64,000 nucleotides of DNA from Iris pallida (lineage: Eukaryota; Streptophyta; Magnoliopsida; Asparagales; Iridaceae), in assembly GCA_029216955.1 (NCBI GenBank), contig JANAVB010006998.1:922764-986763 (forward strand), in the 5' to 3' direction. This document shows, in pieces, positions 56,994 through 64,000 of this stretch (within the stretch, counting starts at the first letter, position 1; every line of letters starts with the position of its first letter). The position numbers and the translations under genes were made by a program. The notes beneath the pieces are model-generated. The model was given only the letters and a program-made list of their open reading frames with translations. It was not told the DNA's origin and made no database searches.

Positions 56994-58719
56994 TGTAGTA
57001 CCCCGCTCCTCGCGGTCCACTATGTAATACCTACGACTTGCTGACTCAGTCTTGAACTGAGTGTTTGGGGAAACCTTTGCCGGTATCGATTGATCATGAA
57101 TGAAATGTAATGAACCTTTCCAATTGATGATTGGCTTCTATTAAAATGAATCTAAGAGTTTTGTTGAATGTTTTCTCTCACTGCTTGGTTTTGATGATTG
57201 TATTTTCGTGTTAGTTTTCGATGATTGGTTTTCATTGTTCGCTTTCATCGCATTTCGCATTCATTCCGAATCTTAAGAGAAAGAGACGAAGTATGCTAAT
57301 CAACTGTTGGTGCCAATGTAGGGCACGTAAATTGTTCGTGAATGGTGCGTGAAGTCCCTCCTTCTCTCGATTAAGATTCATCTCGGTGAGTTGCTTTAAC
57401 CGGGCTTGTATTTATTTGTACTCCCTAATAAAATTGATCTCTAGTCCACTCTTTTGTTGCGTCCCTCTGATCAACGATACCAAACAACAAAAGATAAGAA
57501 AAAGAATGAATGCTAACGAATGATTGCAAAGCAAATGAAATGCTATTGAATGCTATCGAATGACCGAATGAGAACTGAATGCAAATGAATAACCGAACGA
57601 TTAAGGCTAGTTATGAACTGGTCGTCACCTGTTGCACTGCTAAGTTTTATCTGATAGAAAGAACAAGTCATGCATTGGTCTCGGACAACTTGTTAACAAG
57701 GTAATAGTCTATCGACGATTCTGGAGGCACCTGGGATCGATCAGCCTAGGAGAGATTGTAATAGCACCCCGGGATAAATGCTACACCTCGGGAATGTTAT
57801 GTCCTTAGCGACGAGCTGAACCATTGAGTCACAGCGGCTAATCATGGGGGACGGGCCCATGGACCACCATGTAGTTAGGAGATGCATGTAAACAAATCCT
57901 TAATACAAAGCCTAACAATGAACGATGATGGTATAGTATGCTTCTTATATTCATATGCAAATTGTGCTAACATGTTTTGTACAGGGATGACTGTCGGCAT
58001 TGGTAAGTTGGTTATGAATAGTTCTACTATCATGTTTCTTATGAATTGTTAAAAAGAACCTAGACAAGTAGAAAGATCACTAGTAAATATGTAGCTTCAT
58101 ATATTGAATTAGTGCAGATATTTATGAGTTTCGACGAAGAGCCGCTCGCCAGTACATGATGTGTGCTGACCCACGTTGTGGGCATCCTTTTCAGAAAGCA
58201 AAGGAGACAGAGGGATTTCAGGAGAGGCGCTAAAGCTCGTCTAGCCCAGTAGAGCTGCAGATTGCCTCGAAGCTTCATTTTCTTTCCAGTCAAGTTTCAA
58301 GTTTTCATTTCCTTTGAAGGTGTCTTTCAATTCCAGCTTGTAATAATGGGATATCATGTATGGGCATTGTGGCTATTTTCAAAAGAGAGTTTCAAAGAGA
58401 ATCATGTAGCCAATATAAGGCACTCTGAGTTTGCAAAGCTTTGTACTTGTATTCCTATCAAGTTATCAATAAAAGAAGTATTTTCATTTCAAATCTCTGT
58501 GTCCAATATTTGTTTTTCTGCAATGAATGGGTGCGTGCGTGTGTTTTGCTTAACTAATGGGTGCATGCGTGTATTTTTGCTTGACTAGTTGTTTTGTGCA
58601 GGTACATGGCCTTGTGCAAGCACAACTTAGGCTTGCACGGCATCACGCCTTAGCGAGGATGATCGATCCCGCAGGGATCCAGCAAGGCAGACGACCCCTA
58701 GCGGGATCGGGGCGTGACA
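56994..58719 (+). repeat. 3' LTR of gag-only element
   Basis: 1726 bp, TGTAGTACCCCG...GGGATCGGGGCGTGACA. AATAAA at 58468-58473. Confidence 0.9.
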
Positions 58720-58724
58720 GTGAT
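58720..58724. repeat. 5-bp target-site duplication (right)
   Basis: GTGAT, pairs with 53834-53838. Confidence 0.9.
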
Positions 58725-60029
58725 GCCTCCCAGCTACTCTAACCAAAGCTATGCTCTAATTTTGCAGTTACTTCTCTCTGCGGTCCATGATCTCTATAGG
58801 TTGCTCCTTATATGTAAGACTGGGTCCCACCTCAAGCTCAGAATAATGTATAATGTGGTTGGGATCTGTAATGTACCGCCTGAACTGAAAATATGGAAGA
58901 CATTATGGACTCCTTCGAGGCAAGTAGAAGTGCCAACTTGTATGCCACTGTACCCATTGTCTCTACTATCTCAAATGGGCCAATATATCGAGGACTGAGC
59001 TTTCCCCTCTTCCCGAACTTGATAGTGCCTCGAGTAGGGGATATCCTAAGAAAAACAAAGTCTCCAATAACGAACTCCAGAGGCCTGCGGTGACTGTCTT
59101 CCTAGTGCTTCTGTTTATCCTGAGCAACTCTGAGTTTGTCCCTGATCAATCTGACCTTCTCTGCTGCATCCACTACCATCTCTGGCTCAAGCAAAACTCT
59201 CTCTCCTACATCATCCCATGATAAAGACGTCTAACACCGTTGTCCATTCAGCGCCTCAAAATGTGTCACACCTATACTGGCCTGATAACTGTTGTTGTAG
59301 ACAAACTCCACCAAGTGTAAATGGTCTTCCTAAGACCCTCCAAAATCTAAGGCACAGACCCTCAACATGTCTTCTAAGGTCTGAATTGTCCTCTTAGACT
59401 GCCTATCTATATATGGGTGGTAAGCAGTACTTAATTTCCACTGGGGGCCCAAACTCTGCTGTAGGCTCCTCCAAAAGTGTGAGGTAAATCTGTTATCTCT
59501 GTCTGAAATAATGCTAACTGGAACCCCTGAATTCGCACAACATATAGAGTTCTGCTAGCCTCTCGATCGACAACCCAACCTTGAATGGAATGAAGTAAGC
59601 TGATTTTGTCAGTCTATCTACGACGACCCGTATAGCATCTTTTCTGCCGAGTGTTCGTGGTAAGACTGAGACAAAATCTATAGTTATATGCTCCCACTTC
59701 CATTCTGGGATAGGCAAAGGCTGGAGTAATCCCTCGGGTCTCTAACGTTCAGCTTTAACCTGTTGGCATACTAAATATCTGGAAAAAAATTTGGCTACTT
59801 CCCTCTTTATTCCATACCACCATACATGTTCACGAATATCTTTGTACATCTTTGTTGCCCTAGCTGAATAGAATAATGTGACTGATGAGCCTCCTGCATG
59901 ACTTTCTCCCTCAAGCTACCCTTAGGTACACACAACCGAGTACCATGTCTAAGTGAACCATCCTCTGCTATGGTAAAGTCGTCTAATAATCCTGCATGTA
60001 CCTGAATCCGGAGGATGTCAAGACCCTCA

Positions 60030-60659
60030 TCAAAAAACTAGGCTTCCTTGATCTTCTTCATTAATCCAGACTGAACCTGTAATGTTTATTATCTGTCCCT
60101 CAGATCCTGGAATAATGACCTTAATTTCTAAGCTCTCTAAGTCTTCTAGGAGATGACGCTCCATAGTCAGAAACATAGCCACAGAATATCTGCTAAGTGC
60201 ATCTGCTACGACATTAGCCTTCCCTGGATGATATTGTAGGTTGATGTTAAAGTCCTTTATAAGCTCCAGCCACCTTGTCTGTCTCATATTCAACTCTTTC
60301 TGAGTAAAGACATATTTCAGACTTTTATGATCCGTAAATATCTCCACCCTCTCTCCATAAAGGTAATGCTTCCAAAGCTTCAAAGCAAAGATGACCACTG
60401 CAAGTTCCAGTTCATGGATAGGATAGTTCTTCTCATGTGGCCTCAGCTGTCGAGAAGCATATGCTATCAACCTTTTGTTCTGCTCCAGTACACACCCTAA
60501 TCCTTTTTCTGATGTATTACTGTATATAGAAAACCCTCCTGATCTGGATGGCAAGGCTAGGATGGGAGCCATAATCAATCTCTTCTTCAATTCTTCGAAA
60601 GCTGCCTGGCAAGCCTCTATCCAAACGAACTCCTCAACTTTTCGAGTGAGCCTGGTCAT
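60030..60659 (-). pseudogene. pol: Outer chromovirus RNase H, longest surviving frame
   Basis: 209 aa open on the minus strand: [76 protein letters not shown] and [20 protein letters not shown]. The expected catalytic Asp of YCDAS has become YSNTS, so the enzyme is dead even where the frame is open. Confidence 0.8.
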
Positions 60660-61135
60660 TGGTGCTGTAATCTTAGCAAATCTTGCACAAACTTCCTATA
60701 ATATCTTGCCAATTCCAAGAAGCTTATAATCTCTACTACCGAACTGGGAGTAGCCCATGACTTCACCGTATCGATTTTATTTGGGTCCACTGCAATACCA
60801 TCTTTCATCACTACATGTCCCAGAAATCCACCTGGTCTAGAAAAACTCATATTTAAAGAACTTTCCATACAACTTCTTCTCCCTAAGAATACTCAAAACT
60901 ATCCTTAAGTGCTCTTCATGCTCCTCCGGGGTCTTGGAATAGATCAAAATGTCATCTATGAATACCACCACGAACTTGTCTAAGTACTAGTGGAAAACTT
61001 TGTTCATAAGGCTCATAAAGACGATTAGGGCATTAGTGAGTCAGAAAGGCATGACTAAGAACTATATTATCCATACCGGGTGTTGAATGAAGTCTTGGGA
61101 ATGTCCTGCTCTCTGACCTTCACCTGATGATACCC

Positions 61136-61480
61136 TTATCGCAGATCTATCTTGGAGAAGACCTTATCCCCACTCAACTGATTAAAAAGCTCATCTATCC
61201 GGGGCAATAGATATTTATTTTTGATGGCAATGTTGTTTAGGGCCTGATAATCTATACACATCCTGACAATCCCGTCCTTCTTAGGCACAAATAAGACTGG
61301 TGCTCCCCAGGATGAAGCACTCGATCGAATAAAGTCCTTTCCTTCCAACTCATCAATCTGCTCCTTCATCTCCTTTGCTTCCTTAGGGTTGATTCTATAA
61401 CAATGTTGGGATACTGGAGCTGCTTCAGGGACTAAGTCAATAGAAAAGTCAATGTCCCGGTCTAGGGGTAATCTAGGCAA
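61136..61480 (-). pseudogene. pol: Outer chromovirus RT N-terminal half
   Basis: 114 aa: [20 protein letters not shown], a proline-rich-free RT entry, [31 protein letters not shown] and VFSKIDLR. This is exactly the part of RT missing from the array units at 20546-29200. The downstream [10 protein letters not shown] box is at about 60970-60935 in another frame. Confidence 0.8.
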
Positions 61481-63384
61481 GTCATCAAGAAAAATATCTA
61501 AGAACTCTGCTATGATCGGGTGTGATAGTTTCTTCTCTTCTACAACTGCCGCAAACTGACTCCTGTAAGTCTCTCTGTAGTACTCCTTCTGACCTCAAAA
61601 GGTAGGTCTCCCGACGGTCGGAATGTGACTTTCCCTTGATGGCAATCTATGAAGGCATGATGCTCACTCAATCAATCCATCCCGGGGACTATATCGAATC
61701 CCGGAAGTGGCATTACGAGGAGCTGGGATTAGAATTCCCTATCGGCTATGTTAATCGGACAATCATAAGCATCACTAACCAGTACTATACCTCCACCTGT
61801 CATGATCCTACAGTTCTTTCTAGATGCAGGTACTAAACTGTGGTTGTGCGTGAACTCAATAGATATGAAGCTATGTGATGTGGCTGAATCAAATAATGCA
61901 GGGGCAGGAAGGGAATGATGTGGCTGAATAACCTGTGATCATATCTCCTGTAGCCTCTGTCTCCTCAGCTGTCATCACGAAGGCTCGACCTTGTTGTCCA
62001 TGATGTTGCTGGTGTTGGACAAATCTTTGTTGTTGTGTGGGCAATGAAGGTCCTCATTGCAACGGTCCAGGTGGTCCCTGTTGAGCTGGCCTCTGTCGGG
62101 TAAAGGCTATAGGACAGTCCCTCACTTGGTGGGTAGTAGACCCACAGGATAGGCAATGTCCCAATCTCATACGACAGATGTCGAAGTGGTGCCATGGCTT
62201 ATGATAGAATGCACAAGTGACTACAGCCTGGGTCAGTCTCTGAGGTGGTGGTACAGTGCCTCAGACAGGTGGATGGTACTTAGGCTGACGGTGATGGGTG
62301 GGTCTCGGAGGAACATGTGGACGTTTGGAAATTCTATCATTTGTCTCTTTGTCCCTCTTCAGTCAAAGGCCAAAGTTGACCTCCAACCCCTGGGGTATAG
62401 TCAGAATCTCTGTATAAGTCTTCGCGCCTTTAGCAATGACATGGACGCAAAGATTCTGGGTCAAACTATGTCAGAACCTCCTAGCCCGAATCTCAGGATC
62501 CTGAACTATATAGTCTGTAAACCAGCTCAGTCGATTGAACTCTGCAGCATACTCCTCAACTGTCCGGTTCCTCTACTCCAGATTCTAGAATTGATGTTCC
62601 AGAATCTCCCTAGCTGCAGGAGAAAAGAAGCTTTGCTGGAATAACTCCCTGAACCTCGCCCAAATAAGGCCTATCACTGTAAGCTTGGGGTCATTCCTAA
62701 ACCATGTGCTTGCAATGTTGCAAAACTGGAGGCCTATGGCTTCTATCTTCATATCCTCGGGAAGCCGAAAAACACGGAGAAGTCTCTCCATATCCTCCAA
62801 CCACTCATCGGCATATATGATGCCCTCGATGCCACAAAAGTCCCGGGGACCTAGCTTTTTGAAATCTAGGATGGAGCCGGCCGAATTTGGGCTAGGTAGG
62901 CTATGTGGGTAATGGGGGTAGCTGATGCTGCTGGGCAATCACTTTGTCCATAGGGGCCAAAGCGACTTGGAGAGCATTCTCCATGCTCTGCCTCATAAGG
63001 GCAGTCTGCTCCCTCTGGGAATCCATCGTAACTCTCATAAAGTCATAGAACTGGGATCCCTCCACCGGCATGGGCTCCGAAGTCTGGATCGAGAATGGTG
63101 GTGGAGGAGGTGGGGGAATGGTATCGGGTGTATCCTGAATCATGGACGGGAGGTAGATGCTCTATCTGTTATCGCTCTCTTGGTAGGGCGGCTTCTCGGT
63201 CGTGCCATTCTCTGGAATAGAAAATGTATGTAAGCATCCACACAAAATAATCATAAGAGCAGTAAATAACAGTATGTAATCGGTCATATGTTATGATGAG
63301 TTCTTATTCTAGCAGGGTACCAAATAGTACTCTAAAGCCTAAGTAACTATTAGGAATTACCTGCATGAGCCACTACTAAAAACA

Positions 63385-64000
63385 TGTCATGTCTCGCTCC
63401 CAGATAACTGGATACGAGTTGGACACGTCCAGCCTACGCTGTCATTGACAACGGTAGTAAGCTGTCTAAACCTCTATGATCATCGATATATAGGATCAAC
63501 TCATCATAACACTATCGTATACTATCATATTTCACATCACATCCAGAGTTCCACTATGCTTTAGGAGTACACTCTTACAATGAATCTCCGGAAACAGATC
63601 CGGTAAAAGATAAAGTACATCCTAAGCTATTATTACAGTTATCCAACCTACACAATTCAACACAAATCTCTACTACAACATGCTACACTGACACTCTGCT
63701 CTAAACCTCCAGATCAGCAGCTTGCTCCACCTCCTGAGCTAGGTAATCCCTGGTCACCTCATCTGTAGGACCATAGTAGCTAGTATACAAGTCAGCATCT
63801 AACTCACCTGTAATACATCCAGTCAGAAAAAGAGCAAAGTATAATCCTACGATATAAATCATACTAATAAACTGTAAAGCAATGTTGCTAATGGCTAATC
63901 ATGTAGATGCAGTAGAAATAGTACAACAATGGAAATGTCTAAGTACAATAGTGAGTTGAAATAATAGTTTCATGTGATTGGCTTAGGGAGTACAATAGAA
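63385..64000 (-). repeat. 5' LTR of outer chromovirus (partial)
   Basis: The minus-strand LTR end is GCGAGACATGACA at 63385; flanking sequence (TAGTAGTGGCTCATGCAG) matches the flank of LTR-1/LTR-2 (TAAGTGGTGGCCCATGCAGG). The LTR continues beyond 64000. No ORF. Confidence 0.6.

Larger units (their letters stand above)
53839..58719 (+). mobile_element. Complete gag-only (non-autonomous) chromovirus derivative
   Basis: 4881 bp: 5' LTR 53839-55566, PBS 55570-55581, gag 55751-56780, PPT region, 3' LTR 56994-58719, GTGAT duplication. The internal region is only 1427 bp; sequence runs from the gag zinc knuckles straight into the pre-PPT motif GAGGACAAAACTTTTTCTCA (56963-56982), so PR, RT, RNase H and IN are deleted. 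LTRs look about 5-6% different by eye. It would need a helper's Pol. Confidence 0.9.
58725..63384 (-). pseudogene. Outer chromovirus gag-pol, heavily mutated
   Basis: The minus strand, high to low, gives gag N-terminus (63143-62901, Pro-rich then LMRQSMENALQVALAPMDKV), Gag core (62880-62585: KLGPRDFCGIEGIIYADEWL, WARFRELFQQSFFSPAAREI), knuckles at about 62205-62105 (first degenerate CAFYHKPWHHFDIC, second CLSCGSTTHQVRDC), protease (61960-61560, SATSHSFISIEF), RT (61480-60860: [32 protein letters not shown]), RNase H (60659-60100: [28 protein letters not shown]), integrase (about 59990-59100: DFVSVLP, VVVDRLTKSAYFIPFKVG) and the chromodomain start (59100-58725: RGKLSPRYIGPFEIV). Many stops. 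63144-63384 is leader. Confidence 0.8.

Overview
This window looks like intergenic heterochromatin from a large plant (probably angiosperm) nuclear genome. I found no convincing host gene. Almost everything assignable is LTR retrotransposon: a Ty1/copia Sirevirus with an envelope-like extra ORF, a degraded pol-less Sirevirus relative, Tat-lineage Ty3/gypsy remnants with an antisense plant-mobile-domain-like ORF, and several chromoviruses of Tekay/Del type. Species cannot be named from the sequence.

Layout. 1-13130: a degenerate plus-strand Tat element (protease, G-patch-like region, RT, RNase H) split at 1977/11650 by a complete young Sirevirus (1978-11649: LTRs of 943 bp, target duplication GATAT, gag, pol, envelope-like ORF). 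13131-13850: chromovirus-LTR-like fragment. 13851-16645: 3' LTR and downstream extra ORF of a minus-strand Tat element. 16646-20545: chromovirus LTR X (minus sense). 20546-33042: tandem array of deletion-derivative chromovirus units (internal - LTR - internal - LTR - internal), period 6765 bp, in which gag is joined directly to the middle of RT and the LTRs carry an AGCGTACGCT-rich minisatellite. 33043-38057: a 5 kb chromovirus LTR (plus sense). 38058-40283: LTR X', a relative of X in the opposite orientation. 40284-51344: 5' half of a minus-strand Tat element (5' LTR, PBS, leader, gag, protease), split by a pol-less Sirevirus at 43317-49053. 51345-64000: a degraded minus-strand chromovirus (LTR, chromodomain, IN, RNase H, RT, PR, gag, 5' LTR running off the window), whose chromodomain is interrupted by a complete gag-only chromovirus derivative (53839-58719, target duplication GTGAT).

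How the parts relate. Autonomous-looking coding capacity remains only in the 1978-11649 Sirevirus; every other element has lost pol or is full of stops and frameshifts. Nesting gives relative ages: the Tat and outer chromovirus elements are old, the gag-only element (LTRs roughly 5% apart by eye) and the pol-less Sirevirus are intermediate, and the intact Sirevirus (two LTR mismatches seen) is recent. Boundaries backed by target duplications and paired LTRs are firm. The X/X' and 33067-38057 LTR boundaries are inferred from terminal motifs and alignment by eye.
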